From NCBI RefSeq assembly GCF_028737315.1, contig NZ_JAQZAO010000001.1:558001-622000 (forward strand): 64,000 bases of DNA. The letters are read 5' to 3'. This DNA is from Actinomycetospora lemnae (lineage in GTDB: Bacteria; Actinomycetota; Actinomycetes; Mycobacteriales; Pseudonocardiaceae). Shown piece by piece: positions 29,688 to 39,633 of this stretch (position 1 is the first letter of the stretch; every line of letters begins with the position of its first letter). Below the pieces are notes generated by a model. That model did not search any database. It saw only the letters and a list, made by a program, of their open reading frames with translations, and had not been told where the DNA came from. Made by a program: the position numbers and the translations under genes.

Positions 29688-30959
29688 GTGACCATCCCGA
29701 CGCGCACCGACGTCCTCGTCGTGGGCGCCGGCCCCGCCGGGTCGGCCGCCGCGGCGTGGGCCGCCGACGCCGGCCACGACGTCGTCCTCGCCGACGCCGC
29801 CGTCTTCCCCCGCGACAAGGCCTGCGGCGACGGCCTCACGCCCCGGGCGATCGCGGAGCTCGAGCACCTCGGCCTCGGCGGGTGGGTGCGCGGGCGCGGG
29901 ACGAACCGGGGCCTGCGCGCCGCCGGCTTCGGCCAGCTGCTGGAGCTGCCCTGGCCCGGCGGCTCGCTGCCCGCGCACGGCGGGGCCGTGGCACGCACGG
30001 AGCTCGACGCCCGCATCCGCACGGTCGCGCTGACGAAGGGCGCGGTGCCGGTCGAGGGCGCCCGCGCGATGGACGTCGAGCGCGACGGGGACCGTGTCAC
30101 GGGCGTGGTCTTCACCACCGCCGACGGGGAGTCCACGACCGTCGCGTGCCGGCGCCTCGTCGTCGCCGACGGGGCCCGCTCGACGCTGGGTCGCGTGCTC
30201 GGGCGGGAGTGGCACCGCGACACGGCCTACGGCGTCGCCGCCCGCGGCTACGTGCGCTCGGGGCGCCACGACGACCAGTGGATCTCGTCGCACCTGGAGC
30301 TGCGGGGCACCTCCGACGAGGTGCTCTCGGGCTACGGCTGGGTGTTCCCGCTGCACGACGGGCACGTCAACATCGGCGTCGGCACCCTCGCGACCGAGGC
30401 CCGGCCCGCGAACGTCCGGCTGCGCTCGCTCATCGCGCACTACGCCGACCAGCGCCGCGAGGACTGGCAGCTCGACGGCGAGGTGCGCGACGTCGCGTCG
30501 GCCCTGCTGCCGATGGGCGGGGCCGTGTCGGGGGTCGCGGGACGGAACTGGGCGCTGGTCGGTGACGCCGCCGGCCTGGTGAACCCGCTCAACGGCGAGG
30601 GCATCGACTACGGCCTGGAGAGCGGGCGGACCGTCGCGGGCCTGCTCGGCACCGACGACGATCTCTCCCTCGCCTGGCCCGCGACCCTGCGCCGCCACTA
30701 CGGCTCGGCGTTCTCCATCGCCCGCCGGCTCGCGACGCTGCTGACCATGCCCCGCCTGCTCCCGCTGGCCGGACCGGTGGGCATGCGCTCGCGGGCGCTG
30801 ATGACCGTCGCGCTGCGGGTCATGGGCAACCTCGTCACCGAGGAGGACGCCGACCTCGTCGCCCGCGCCTGGCGGGTGGCCGGCCGCGCCTCCCTGCGCG
30901 CCGACGACCTGCCCCCGTTCCCCGCCGCCGACCTGCGCCGGCCCGTGGCCGCGGGCTGA
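29688..30959 (+). CDS. Geranylgeranyl reductase family FAD monooxygenase-like protein
   Basis: 423 residues. FAD-binding motif VLVVGAGPAGSAAAAWAADAGH (about 10-31); RDKACGDGLTPRAIAELEHLG, which is diagnostic of the geranylgeranyl reductase family; and the second FAD motif WALVGDAAGLVNPLNGEGIDYGLESG. Members hydrogenate isoprenoid double bonds or act on quinones. M. tuberculosis Rv0561c/MenJ (menaquinone side-chain reduction) is the closest remembered relative. The GTG has GGAGG almost touching it, an unusually short spacing. Confidence 0.85.
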   Translation: MTIPTRTDVLVVGAGPAGSAAAAWAADAGHDVVLADAAVFPRDKACGDGLTPRAIAELEHLGLGGWVRGRGTNRGLRAAGFGQLLELPWPGGSLPAHGGAVARTELDARIRTVALTKGAVPVEGARAMDVERDGDRVTGVVFTTADGESTTVACRRLVVADGARSTLGRVLGREWHRDTAYGVAARGYVRSGRHDDQWISSHLELRGTSDEVLSGYGWVFPLHDGHVNIGVGTLATEARPANVRLRSLIAHYADQRREDWQLDGEVRDVASALLPMGGAVSGVAGRNWALVGDAAGLVNPLNGEGIDYGLESGRTVAGLLGTDDDLSLAWPATLRRHYGSAFSIARRLATLLTMPRLLPLAGPVGMRSRALMTVALRVMGNLVTEEDADLVARAWRVAGRASLRADDLPPFPAADLRRPVAAG

Positions 30960-31106
30960 GGGGTTCGGTCGGCTGCTCGGTCGGGCTGGGCGAGGTCGTC
31001 GACGTGATCGAGCACCGCGGTGGTCAGGCGGCGCACCGGCGGAGCGTTGATCAGGAGTACCTGGTGCACCGCGTCCGGGCGGGCGAGGTGAACAGCGCGC
31101 TCCTGA

Positions 31107-31377
31107 TCACCCTCCCCGCTCGGGTTCGGCCTGCTCGAGCAGTGACCCGTGCACCGCGCGGGCGTCGTCGTCGAGGAGCCGGCCCGGGACCTGCGCGAGC
31201 GACCAGGGCGCGTGGCCGGGACCGAGCAGGTGCGCGACGCGGTCCATCAGCTCGTCCGCCTCGTCTGCCGTCGCGACGACGCCGACTCCTCAGGTCCCCC
31301 GCGCCGACGTCCTCACGGGTCGACCAGACGGACGGCTCCCGCGGCCACGCCGGAGTGTGCTCGTGCATCGCGTCCAT
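31107..31377 (-). pseudogene. Frameshifted small ORF
   Basis: From an ATG at 31377 one frame reads MDAMHEHTPAWPREPSVWST and continues about 30 residues, then turns into an Arg-rich out-of-frame stretch. One frame over, GVVATADEADELMDRVAHLL through DDDARAVHGSLLEQ reads like a normal acidic helical protein and ends at the TGA at 31107. Joining the two needs one indel near 31270-31290. Together they give a protein of about 90 residues of unknown family. Either a decayed gene or a sequencing error. Confidence 0.4.
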
Positions 31378-31385
31378 GATCCGCG

Positions 31386-31430
31386 CCGGTGCTCCGTGGA
31401 CCCGGTGTCAGCGGGTTCCCGGAGCACCGG
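31386..31430. terminator. Hairpin downstream of the MATE gene
   Basis: CCGGTGCTCCG (31386-31396) pairs with CGGAGCACCGG (31420-31430), 11 bp perfect, with CCCG/CGGG extending pairing inside the 23-base loop. It is located 49 bases past the MATE stop (31479). Confidence 0.5.
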
Positions 31431-31478
31431 AAGGGATCACGGCCCCAGGACCGACGCCGAGAGGCGCGGGAACCGGGC

Positions 31479-32867
31479 TCAGGTCCCCGTGACCGCCCAG
31501 GCGTCGCCGCGCACGCGCAGGCCGACCGCGACGGCGCGGGCGACGATGAACAGCGTCAGCCCCGCCCAGATCCCCACGAGCCCCCAGCCCAGGACCAGCG
31601 AGAGCCAGATCGTCGGCAGGAAGGCGCCGAGCGCCGAGCCGACGGTGATGCGGCGCAGGTAGGCCGCGTCGCCCGCGCCCAGCAGCACCCCGTCCAGCGC
31701 GAACACGTAGGCCGCCACCGGCTGGAGCGCCACGAAGAACCACCACGCCTCGGGCACCACGTCCCGGACGGCCGGGTCGGACGTGAACACCCCCGGCAGC
31801 ACGCCGGCCGTCGCGGCGAACACGACGCCGGCGAGGAGCCCGAGCACCAGCCCGTAGCGCACGACCCGCCCGCTCACCCGCCGCGCCGCGGCCACCGACG
31901 CCGCCCCCAGCGCCGCCCCGACCAGCGACTGCGCCGCGATCGCCAGCGCGTCGAGCACCGTCACCATGAACATCCACAGCTGCAGCACGATCTGGTGCGC
32001 GGCCACCGACGGCGCGCCGAACCGCGCGGCCACCGCCGTCGCCGAGAGGAAGCAGGCCTGGAAGGCGGCGCTGCGCAGCAGGAGGTCGCGGCCGAGGCCG
32101 AACTGGGCGCGCATGTCCGCCGGCACCGGGCGCAGGGACACGCCCTCGCGCAGCAGCGCGCCGACGAACAGCAGCCCGACCGTGGCCTGCGCGCCCAGGT
32201 TCGCCCACGCGGAGCCTTCGAGCCCCAGAGCCGGGAGATGCAGCGAAGCGGAACTCGACCATGGAAGCGGGAACGGTCCGATGCCGTACACGAGCAGCGG
32301 GCACAGGATCGCCGAGAGCCCGTTGCCCGCGAGCACCACGATGATCGGGCGCCGGGTGTCCTGCACCCCGCGCATCCACCCGTGCCCCGCGAGCGCGACG
32401 AGGATGCCCGGCGCGCCCCACACCGCGATCCGCAGCCAGCCGGTGGCGGCGTCGGCCACGGCGCCCCCGCCGCCGAGGAGGTCCGCCAGCCACGGGGCCG
32501 CGAGCCACACGACCGCGACGACGGCGAGCCCCACCCCCAGCGCGATCCACGTCGCGGCGACGCCCTCGCGCACCGCGGCGGGCCGGTCGCCGGCGCCGTG
32601 GTGGCGGGCGGCGCGCGCGGTCGTGCCGTAGGCGAGGAACGTGCCCAGGCTCGCGACCTGCGCCAGCACCACCCCGCCCACCGCGAGGCCCGCCAGCGGC
32701 ACCCCGGGTTGATGCCCCGTCGCTGCGCTCGCCCCGTCGAGGTGCCCGACCACCGCCGTGTCGACGAGCAGGTAGAGCGGCTCGGCGACCAGGACGACCA
32801 GCGCCGACGACGCCAGCGCGAGGACCCGCCGCGCCCCGGGGTCGACCGTCGCGCCCGGCGCGCTCAC
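31479..32867 (-). CDS. dinF: MATE-family efflux transporter (DinF type)
   Basis: 462 residues, twelve membrane segments. Start GTG 32867. Features: AEPLYLLVDTAVVGHLD in the first segment (the MATE VDTAxVG motif); LAQVASLGTFLAYGTTARAAR; GWMRGVQDTRRP; SVAAHQIVLQLWMF; and DGVLLGAGDAAYLRR, all typical of the DinF branch. Exports cationic drugs or organic acids by H+ or Na+ antiport; substrate unknown. It is the last gene of the rbfA-DHH-MATE run, matching Rv2836c-Rv2838c. Confidence 0.9.
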   Translation of the reverse strand: MSAPGATVDPGARRVLALASSALVVLVAEPLYLLVDTAVVGHLDGASAATGHQPGVPLAGLAVGGVVLAQVASLGTFLAYGTTARAARHHGAGDRPAAVREGVAATWIALGVGLAVVAVVWLAAPWLADLLGGGGAVADAATGWLRIAVWGAPGILVALAGHGWMRGVQDTRRPIIVVLAGNGLSAILCPLLVYGIGPFPLPWSSSASLHLPALGLEGSAWANLGAQATVGLLFVGALLREGVSLRPVPADMRAQFGLGRDLLLRSAAFQACFLSATAVAARFGAPSVAAHQIVLQLWMFMVTVLDALAIAAQSLVGAALGAASVAAARRVSGRVVRYGLVLGLLAGVVFAATAGVLPGVFTSDPAVRDVVPEAWWFFVALQPVAAYVFALDGVLLGAGDAAYLRRITVGSALGAFLPTIWLSLVLGWGLVGIWAGLTLFIVARAVAVGLRVRGDAWAVTGT

Positions 32868-32877
32868 CCGCGCCCCG

Positions 32878-33888
32878 TCATCCCAGCAGCGGCGCGTCGG
32901 CCAGCGCGTGCCGGACGCGGTCGAGGATGTCGGGGGCCTCGCCCTCGAGCGTGAAGCCGGAGGCGACGCGGTGCCCACCCCCGCCGAGCGCCGACGCGGC
33001 CGCGGCGACGTCGAGCCGGCCCTTCGAGCGCATCGAGGCGGTCCAGCGGTGCTCGCCGACCTGCTTGAGCACCACGGCCACCTCGGCCTCCGCGGTGGTG
33101 CGCAGGACGTCGATGACGCTCTCGATCTCCTCCTGGCGCCCGCAGGAGACGTGCTCGCGGCCGATGCGCGCGTGCACGAGCCCCAGGCCCCGGGCCTCGC
33201 CGACCTCGAGCCGCGCCGTCCCCAGCACCACCGAGAGCATCGAGAGCCAGGAGAACGGGTGCGTGTCGAGCAGGGGACGGGTCACCGCCTCGGCGTCGAC
33301 GCCCGCGACGAGCAGCCGGGCGGCCATCGCGTGGGTGTCGGGCGAGGCGGCCCGGAAGTTGCGGGTGTCGGTGACCAGGCCGGCGTAGAGGCAGCGCGCG
33401 GTCGGCAGGTCGACCGAGGCGCCCATGGCGTCGAGCAGGTGCAGCACCATGACCGCGGTGGCCTCGGCGCGCGGGTCGACGTAGTAGTGCGTGCCGAAGC
33501 CGGAGTTCGAGACGTGGTGGTCGATGACCAGCGTCGTCCCGGCCGTCTCGGCGCGGTCGGCGAGCGGGCCGAGACGGTCCACGCTGCCGGTGTCGAGCAC
33601 GACGAGCAGCTCCGGGACGTGCGCGACCCGGTGGTGGGGCACCACGAGGCCGGCGACGTCGAGGGCGCGCAACGACTCCGCCGGCTGCTCGGGCGCCCCG
33701 AACGACACCTGCACCTGCGCGCCACGGCGGTGCAGCGCGAGCCCGAGGGCCAGCGCGCTGCCCAGCGCGTCCGCGTCGGGATTGACGTGGGCGAGCAGCA
33801 CCACCTGGCGCGCTCCCGTAAGCAGGCCCACCGCCTCGTCGAGGTCGACCGGCCGGCTCACCCCCCGGCTCTCCTCCGCCGCGACCAT
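32878..33888 (-). CDS. nrnA: DHH/DHHA1 phosphoesterase (NrnA-like)
   Basis: 336 residues. Bifunctional nanoRNA exonuclease and pAp/cyclic dinucleotide phosphatase family (Rv2837c degrades c-di-AMP and pGpG in M. tuberculosis). Motifs: HVNPDADALGS, DTGSVDRLG, IDHHVSNSGFG (DHH) and C-terminal GGGGHRVASG (DHHA1). The ATG at 33888 has GAGGAGG ten bases upstream; in-frame starts up to 33942 would add 18 residues close to the rbfA stop. Overlaps nothing; 10 bases before MATE. Confidence 0.92.
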   Translation of the reverse strand: MVAAEESRGVSRPVDLDEAVGLLTGARQVVLLAHVNPDADALGSALALGLALHRRGAQVQVSFGAPEQPAESLRALDVAGLVVPHHRVAHVPELLVVLDTGSVDRLGPLADRAETAGTTLVIDHHVSNSGFGTHYYVDPRAEATAVMVLHLLDAMGASVDLPTARCLYAGLVTDTRNFRAASPDTHAMAARLLVAGVDAEAVTRPLLDTHPFSWLSMLSVVLGTARLEVGEARGLGLVHARIGREHVSCGRQEEIESVIDVLRTTAEAEVAVVLKQVGEHRWTASMRSKGRLDVAAAASALGGGGHRVASGFTLEGEAPDILDRVRHALADAPLLG

Positions 33889-33957
33889 GGCCGGTGCGCC
33901 TCCTCGTGTCCCGCGCCCCCGCGCAGGGAGCGACGGCATCACGCTACGGAGTCGTCG

Positions 33958-34482
33958 TCACCCCGTCGACCGCGCCCCGTGACCGGGCCCGGCCGGGAGA
34001 TCCTCGTCCTCGTCGTCGAGGTGGTCGTCCAGACCGTCGCCGACCGGGACGTCCTCGTCCTCCTCGCGCGGCTTGCGGTACGGGTCCGCCTCGCCGGCGT
34101 AGGAGGCGCCGACGGCGAGCGTCGCGACCTCGGCGTCGGCGCGCCGGACCCCCTCGAGCAGCTCGTCGAGGCGCGCGGCGCCCTCGGGCACCGCGTCCGG
34201 GACGAACGCGAGGGTGGGCGTGAACCGCACCCCGGTCTGCCGGCCGACGGCGGTGCGCAGCACGCCGCGGGCGCTGGCCAGGGCGGCCGCCGACCCGGCG
34301 CGCTCGGCGTCGTCGCCGTACACGGTGTAGAAGACCGTGGCCTCGCGGAGGTCGGCGGTCACGCGGGTGTCGGTGATCGTCACCATCGCCAGGCGCGGGT
34401 CCTTGACCTCGTGCTCCAGCGTCGAGGCGACGATCTGGGAGATCCGCTTGGCGAGCCTGCGGGCCCGTGGCGCGTCGGCCAT
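33958..34482 (-). CDS. rbfA: Ribosome-binding factor A
   Basis: 174 residues. Single KH-like domain needed for 16S rRNA maturation: [47 protein letters not shown], then [21 protein letters not shown] with a terminal DELL helix. The last 45 residues are acidic ([22 protein letters not shown]), longer than usual. ATG; 25 bases after DUF503. Confidence 0.95.
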   Translation of the reverse strand: MADAPRARRLAKRISQIVASTLEHEVKDPRLAMVTITDTRVTADLREATVFYTVYGDDAERAGSAAALASARGVLRTAVGRQTGVRFTPTLAFVPDAVPEGAARLDELLEGVRRADAEVATLAVGASYAGEADPYRKPREEDEDVPVGDGLDDHLDDEDEDLPAGPGHGARSTG

Positions 34483-34507
34483 GGCGGTCCCTCCTGTGTC
34501 GATGGGG

Positions 34508-34804
34508 TCAGTCGTCGTGCGGACCCAGCCAGCGGGTCCGCGCGGAGAGCAGCTGGAACTCGGGGTGTGAGGCCACGAGCCGCTCGCAGTGGTCGAGCAC
34601 GTCGGTGACGTGCTCGGGGTCGGCCGCGACCGCCGCGACCCCGATCAGGGCGCGGCGGTGCAGGTCGAGGTGGCCGGCCTCGGCGACCGAGACGGCGTAC
34701 TTGCGCTTGAGCTCCGCCACGACGGGACGGACAACCGAGCGCTTCTGCTTGATCGAACCGACGTCGCCGAGCAGGAGGTCGAGCTCGAGCGCACCGACGT
34801 ACAT
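34508..34804 (-). CDS. DUF503 family protein
   Basis: 98 residues, the usual length. [55 protein letters not shown] is the conserved core of DUF503 (YlxP), a small ferredoxin-fold protein commonly encoded between infB and rbfA and thought to take part in ribosome assembly. The start ATG follows the infB terminator by about 25 bases. Confidence 0.9.
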   Translation of the reverse strand: MYVGALELDLLLGDVGSIKQKRSVVRPVVAELKRKYAVSVAEAGHLDLHRRALIGVAAVAADPEHVTDVLDHCERLVASHPEFQLLSARTRWLGPHDD

Positions 34805-34831
34805 GCGGCATCAGGGGTCCGGTGACGGGTG

Positions 34832-34866
34832 GCCCCCGGGACGGCCGGACCAGCCGTCCCGGGGGC
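34832..34866 (-). terminator. infB terminator hairpin
   Basis: A perfect 14-bp stem: GCCCCCGGGACGGC (34832-34845) and GCCGTCCCGGGGGC (34853-34866), 7-base loop, 36 bases after the infB stop on the minus strand. Confidence 0.8.
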
Positions 34867-34901
34867 GCTCGAGCTCGACGGTCGCCTCCGGCGACGCTGA
34901 C

Positions 34902-37900
34902 TCACTCGCGGGGCTTCTCCCGCATCTCGTAGGTCATGATCTTGTCGTCGACCTTGATGTCGTTGAACGACCCGAGCGTCAGACCGCACTCGTAGCCGTC
35001 GCGGACCTCGGTCGCGTCGTCCTTGAACCTCTTGAGCGAGTTGATCGTGAGGTTCTCGGCGACGACCGCACCGTCGCGGACCAGGCGCGCCTTGCCGTTG
35101 CGCCGGATGATCCCGTCGGTGACCAGGCAGCCGGCGATCGTGCCGACGCGGGAGGAGCGGAAGACCTCGCGCACCTCCGCGGTGCCGAGCTCGACCTCCT
35201 CGTAGATCGGCTTGAGCATGCCCTTGAGGGCCTGCTCGATCTCGTCGATCGCCTGGTAGATGACCGAGTAGTAGCGGATGTCGATGCCCTCGCGGGTGGC
35301 CAGCTCCGTGGCCTTGCCCTCGGCACGGACGTTGAAGCCCATGACGATGACGTTCGACGCGATCGCGAGGTTGATGTCGCCCTCGGTAATCGCACCGACT
35401 CCGCGGTGGAGGATCCGCAGCTGGACCTCCTCGCCCACGTCGATCTTCGTGAGCGCGTCCTCGAGGGCCTCGACGGTCCCCGAGTTGTCACCCTTGATGA
35501 TCAGGTTGAGCTCGTTGGTCTCCTTGAGCGCCGCGTCGAGGTCCTCGAGGCTCACGCGCTTGCGGCGCGAGGCCAGCTCGGCGTTGCGCTCGCGGGCCCG
35601 ACGGCGGTCGGCGATCTGGCGCGCCACCCGGTCCTCGTCGACGACGAGGAAGGTGTCGCCGGCGCCGGGCACCGACGTGAAGCCGATGACCTGCACCGGA
35701 CGCGACGGCAGGGCCTCCTGCACGTCGTCGCCGTACTCGTCGAGCATCCGCCGCACGCGGCCCGAGGCGTCGCCGGCGACGACCGAGTCGCCGACGCGCA
35801 GCGTGCCGCGCTGGACCAGGACGGTGGCCACCGGGCCGCGGCCGCGGTCGAGGTGCGCCTCGATCGCGACACCCTGGGCCTCCATGTCCGGGTTGGCCCG
35901 GAGGTCCAGCGACGCGTCCGCGGTGAGCAGCACCGCCTCGAGCAGGCCGTCGATGTTGATGTTCTCGCGGGCGGAGATGTCCACGAACATCGTCTCGCCG
36001 CCGTACTCCTCGGCGACCAGGCCGTACTCGGTGAGCTGCTGGCGGATCTTCTGAGGGTTCGCACCCTCCTTGTCGATCTTGTTGACCGCCACGACGATCG
36101 GCACGTCGGCCGCCTGGGCGTGGTTGATCGCCTCGACCGTCTGCGGCATCACGCCGTCGTCGGCCGCGACCACGATCACCGCGATGTCCGTGGACTTCGC
36201 ACCACGGGCACGCATGGCGGTGAACGCCTCGTGACCCGGGGTGTCGATGAACGTGATCTTGCGGGCCTCACCGTCGAGCTCGGTGTCGACCTGGTAGGCG
36301 CCGATGTGCTGGGTGATGCCGCCGGCCTCGCCCTCGGCCACCTTGGTCTTGCGGATGGTGTCCAGGAGGCGCGTCTTGCCGTGGTCGACGTGACCCATGA
36401 CAGTGACGACCGGCGGACGGGCCGCCAGGTCCTCCTCGCCGCCCTCGTCGGAGCCGTAGCTGATCGAGAACGACTCGAGCAGCTCGCGGTCCTCCTCCTC
36501 GGGGGAGACGACCTGGACGTCGTAGTTCATCTCGCCGCCGAGCAGCTCGAGCACGTCGTCCGACACCGACTGCGTCGCGGTGACCATCTCACCGAGGTGG
36601 AACAGCACCTGGACCAGCGAGGCCGGGTTCGCGTCGATCTTCTCCGCGAAGTCCGTCAGCGAGGCGCCGCGGGGCAGCCGGACGGTCTCGCCCTTGCCCT
36701 TGGGCAGGCGGACGCCGCCGACCGACGGCGCCTGCATGTTGTCGAACTCCTGCCGCTTCTGCCGCTTCGACTTGCGACCACGACGCGCGGGACCACCGGG
36801 ACGCCCGAAGGCACCCGCGGCACCGCCGCCACGACCACGGCCACCGGGACCGCCGGGACGGCCACCGCCGCCACCGCGGAAACCGCCGCCGCCCGCGGGC
36901 GCGCCGGCACCGCCGCCGCCACCGGGACGGAAGCCACCGCCACCGGGACGACCGCCACCGGGGCCACCACGGCCGCCGCCGGGGCCGCCACGACCGCCAC
37001 CGGGGCCGCCGGGACCACCGCGTCCGGGCGGGCCGGACGGGCGGGACGGCATCATGCCGGGGTTCGGACGCGGGGGCATGTTGCCCGGCGTCGCGCCGCC
37101 CGTACCGCCGGGACGCGGCGGACGGTCGGCGGCGGCCGGACGCTCGCCGTCGCGCGGCGGGCGCGGCGCCGGGGCGTCACCGTCACGCGGCGGACGCGGG
37201 CCGCCCTGCCCGGGCTGGCCCGGCTGGGGGCGCTGCGGGCGGGGTGGGGCGCCGGAGCCGACGCCGAAGGGGTTGTTGCCGACGCGCGGCGTCTTCGGCC
37301 CCGGCTTGGGGGCCGACGGGCGCGGCGCGACGGTCGACGCGTCACCGGCCGGGGCGGAGCCGCCGTCCTGCGCGGCCGCGGGCCGCTGCTGCGGGCCGGG
37401 GCGCGGGGCCTGCCCGTCACGGCCGTCACGACCGTCGCGGCCGTCACGGCCCTGGCGCTGGTCGCCGCCGCGCTCCGCGGGGCGCTCCGCGCCGGGGCGC
37501 GGGATGCCGCCGGGACGGGGACGGTCGCCACCCGGACGCGGGCGGTCGCCGCCGCCGGGACGCGGGGCCTGCGGGGCCGAGCCGCCGGAGCGGTCGGTCC
37601 GGTCGGTCCGCTCGGTGCGCTCGGTGCGCTCGGCCGGGGCCGCGGGCGCCGCGGAGGCGGATGCCGCCGCCGGCGCGGACTGGCCCGGGCGGGCGCCGGG
37701 GCGCGGACCGGGACGCGGCGCGCCGCCGGTCGTGCCGGCCGAGCCGTTGCCACCGCTGCCATCAGCGTTGCCACCAGCGCTGCCGCCGCCGGGCGCGGCG
37801 CCCGGTCGCGGTCCGGGGGTCGCGCCGGGGCGCGGGGCACCGCCCGACGAGCCCGACGGGCCGGGCTTGGGCGCGCCACCGGGGCGCGGGCCGGGGGTGG

Positions 37901-38096
37901 CGCCGGGACGCGGCTGACGGCCGGAGCCGTTGCCGCCGCCCGACATGGAGTCGCGCAGCTTGCGCGCGACGGGGGCCTCCACCGTCGAGGACGCCGACTT
38001 GACGAACTCGCCGAGGGACTCCAACTGCGTGAGTACCTGCTTGCTGGTGACGCCGAGCTCCTTGGCGAGCTCGTGCACCCGGGCCTTACCTGCCAC
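34902..38096 (-). CDS. infB: Translation initiation factor IF-2
   Basis: 1064 residues. GTPase that places initiator tRNA on the 30S subunit. GTG 38096 (GAGGAG four bases upstream) gives the family N-terminus [21 protein letters not shown]. Residues 60-455 are a very long low-complexity Pro/Gly/Arg/Ala domain. Then the IF2 G domain: GHVDHGKT (about 565), [17 protein letters not shown]. Domains II-IV end at [11 protein letters not shown]. Long N-terminal domains are usual in actinobacteria, but this is at the upper end. Confidence 0.96.
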   Translation of the reverse strand: MAGKARVHELAKELGVTSKQVLTQLESLGEFVKSASSTVEAPVARKLRDSMSGGGNGSGRQPRPGATPGPRPGGAPKPGPSGSSGGAPRPGATPGPRPGAAPGGGSAGGNADGSGGNGSAGTTGGAPRPGPRPGARPGQSAPAAASASAAPAAPAERTERTERTDRTDRSGGSAPQAPRPGGGDRPRPGGDRPRPGGIPRPGAERPAERGGDQRQGRDGRDGRDGRDGQAPRPGPQQRPAAAQDGGSAPAGDASTVAPRPSAPKPGPKTPRVGNNPFGVGSGAPPRPQRPQPGQPGQGGPRPPRDGDAPAPRPPRDGERPAAADRPPRPGGTGGATPGNMPPRPNPGMMPSRPSGPPGRGGPGGPGGGRGGPGGGRGGPGGGRPGGGGFRPGGGGGAGAPAGGGGFRGGGGGRPGGPGGRGRGGGAAGAFGRPGGPARRGRKSKRQKRQEFDNMQAPSVGGVRLPKGKGETVRLPRGASLTDFAEKIDANPASLVQVLFHLGEMVTATQSVSDDVLELLGGEMNYDVQVVSPEEEDRELLESFSISYGSDEGGEEDLAARPPVVTVMGHVDHGKTRLLDTIRKTKVAEGEAGGITQHIGAYQVDTELDGEARKITFIDTPGHEAFTAMRARGAKSTDIAVIVVAADDGVMPQTVEAINHAQAADVPIVVAVNKIDKEGANPQKIRQQLTEYGLVAEEYGGETMFVDISARENINIDGLLEAVLLTADASLDLRANPDMEAQGVAIEAHLDRGRGPVATVLVQRGTLRVGDSVVAGDASGRVRRMLDEYGDDVQEALPSRPVQVIGFTSVPGAGDTFLVVDEDRVARQIADRRRARERNAELASRRKRVSLEDLDAALKETNELNLIIKGDNSGTVEALEDALTKIDVGEEVQLRILHRGVGAITEGDINLAIASNVIVMGFNVRAEGKATELATREGIDIRYYSVIYQAIDEIEQALKGMLKPIYEEVELGTAEVREVFRSSRVGTIAGCLVTDGIIRRNGKARLVRDGAVVAENLTINSLKRFKDDATEVRDGYECGLTLGSFNDIKVDDKIMTYEMREKPRE

Positions 38097-38111
38097 TGAT
38101 CTCCTCATCCT

Positions 38112-38139
38112 CGAGGTCAGCGGGGGGCCCGCGACCTCG
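38112..38139 (-). terminator. Hairpin between ylxR and infB
   Basis: CGAGGTC (38112-38118) pairs with GACCTCG (38133-38139), continued inside by GCGGG/CCCGC around a GGG loop with one bulged base. It lies 19 bases past the ylxR stop and just before infB, so it may attenuate or be a processing site rather than a full stop. Confidence 0.5.
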
Positions 38140-38157
38140 TCTCCTACGCCTGCGCCT

Positions 38158-38568
38158 TCATCGGGAGGGCTTCACGGCTGGCTCATGGGGGTCGACCTGC
38201 TTCCTCGTACGCACGCGACGGTCGTCGCGCCTGTCGTGCCCGGTGGGTGTGACGACGGAGTCCGGATCGAGCAGTGCGCGCAGGGCTCCGGTGTCGAGCG
38301 GCCCCGGGACGCGTAGTGCTCGGGGGAACGCCGACCGGCGCTCCGCGCGGGTCAGGCAGTCCGGATCGGGGTGCACCCACGCACCGCGACCGGGCTTCCG
38401 ATGTCGCGGGTCGGGATCGGCGATCCCGTCCGCGGCCACCACCCGCAGGAGTTCCGACGCCGAGGCCCGCGAACGGCAGCCGATGCAGGTGCGCACCGGG
38501 CCACGACCGTCGTCGCGACGATCACGATCCGGCGCCACCCCACGACCGGGCTCGCGGGTTCGGGCCAC
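38158..38568 (-). CDS. ylxR: YlxR family RNA-binding/nucleoid protein
   Basis: 136 residues from GTG 38568, three bases after nusA stops. The DUF448 signature is [19 protein letters not shown], then [22 protein letters not shown]. The usual length is near 90; there is an Arg/Asp-rich 25-residue N-terminus (a downstream GTG just before RTCIGCR could be the true start) and a basic tail. Part of the rimP-nusA-ylxR-infB operon. Confidence 0.85.
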   Translation of the reverse strand: MARTREPGRGVAPDRDRRDDGRGPVRTCIGCRSRASASELLRVVAADGIADPDPRHRKPGRGAWVHPDPDCLTRAERRSAFPRALRVPGPLDTGALRALLDPDSVVTPTGHDRRDDRRVRTRKQVDPHEPAVKPSR

Positions 38569-38571
38569 CGG

Positions 38572-39633
38572 CTACTCTACCGCGCCGCTCGACGGCTGCT
38601 CGACCCCGCCACCGTGCACCCCGACGCCAGGGGGGTCCTCGCCGGTCTCCTCCGGGATCACCTCGGCGTCCGAGCGGATGTCGATGCGCCACCCCGTGAG
38701 CCGTGCGGCCAGGCGGGCGTTCTGCCCCTCCTTGCCGATGGCCAGCGAGAGCTGGAAGTCCGGCACCACCACCCGGGCCGTGCGGGCCTTCGGGTCGACG
38801 ACGGTCACCGAGACCACCTTCGACGGCGAGAGCGCGTTGCCCACGTACTCGGCGGGGTCGTCGGCCCAGTCGATGATGTCGATCTTCTCACCGTTGAGCT
38901 CGCTCATGACGCCGCGCACCCGGGCCCCCATGGGACCGATGCAGGCGCCCTTGGCCCCGAGGCCCTGGACCTTCGACCGCACCGCGATCTTGGTCCGGTG
39001 CCCCGCCTCCCGGGCCACCGAGACGATCTCGACGTGGCCGGCGGCGATCTCCGGGACCTCGAAGGCGAACAGCTTGCGCACGAGGTTCGGGTGCGTCCGC
39101 GAAAGCGTGACCTGCACGCCGCGCGGGCCGCGGTTCACCCCGACCACGTAGCAGCGGATGCGGGCACCGTGCTCGTAGCGCTCGCCCGGCACCTGCTCGG
39201 CGGCCGGCAGCACGCCCTCGATCGAGCCGATCTCGACGACGACCACGCCGCGGGCGTTGGCCCGGGCGTCGCGCTGGACGACGCCGGCGACGACCTCGCC
39301 CTCCTTGGCGGAGAACTCGCCGTAGGTCCGCTCGTGCTCCGCGTCGCGGAGGCGCTGCACCACGATCTGGCGCGCCGTCGACGCGGCGATACGACCGAAA
39401 CCCTCGGGAGTGTCGTCGTATTCCCCGACGACCTCGCCGTCCTCGTCGGTCTCGGGCACGAGGACGGCGACGGTGCCGCTCTTGCGGTCGACCTCGACGC
39501 GCGCCTTCGGGTTCTCGCCGCCGTTCTGCTTGTAGGCGGTGAGCAGGGCGGTCTCGATCGCGGAGAGCACGGTCTCGAACGGGATCTCCTTGTCCCGCTC
39601 GATGGCGCGCAGCGCGGCGATGTCGACCTTCAC
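38572..39633 (-). CDS. nusA: Transcription termination/antitermination factor NusA
   Basis: 353 residues from GTG 39633. N-terminal RNA polymerase-binding domain ([33 protein letters not shown]), S1 domain ([11 protein letters not shown]... [13 protein letters not shown]), then two KH domains ([34 protein letters not shown] and [27 protein letters not shown]). It lacks the C-terminal acidic repeats of E. coli NusA, as in other actinobacteria. Start overlaps the rimP stop (GTGA). Confidence 0.95.
   Translation of the reverse strand: MKVDIAALRAIERDKEIPFETVLSAIETALLTAYKQNGGENPKARVEVDRKSGTVAVLVPETDEDGEVVGEYDDTPEGFGRIAASTARQIVVQRLRDAEHERTYGEFSAKEGEVVAGVVQRDARANARGVVVVEIGSIEGVLPAAEQVPGERYEHGARIRCYVVGVNRGPRGVQVTLSRTHPNLVRKLFAFEVPEIAAGHVEIVSVAREAGHRTKIAVRSKVQGLGAKGACIGPMGARVRGVMSELNGEKIDIIDWADDPAEYVGNALSPSKVVSVTVVDPKARTARVVVPDFQLSLAIGKEGQNARLAARLTGWRIDIRSDAEVIPEETGEDPPGVGVHGGGVEQPSSGAVE

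Larger units (their letters stand above)
30960..31478. other. Non-coding or decayed region
   Basis: 519 bases between the GGR-like stop and the MATE stop. It contains a 10-bp inverted repeat (TGATCAGGAG 31048-31057 / CTCCTGATCA 31100-31109), a broken minus-strand ORF (31107-31377) and a hairpin (31386-31430). No intact gene with a ribosome site is evident. Confidence 0.6.

Noticed and set aside
30698..31069. Minus-strand ORF beginning VHQVLLINAPPVRRL
   Set aside because: Most of it is antisense to the geranylgeranyl-reductase-like gene; no ribosome site, and it turns Arg-rich after 40 residues.
34467..38099. Open frame of 1210 codons on the plus strand
   Set aside because: Antisense to infB. 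Very high GC leaves long stop-free frames; the minus strand encodes an unmistakable IF-2.
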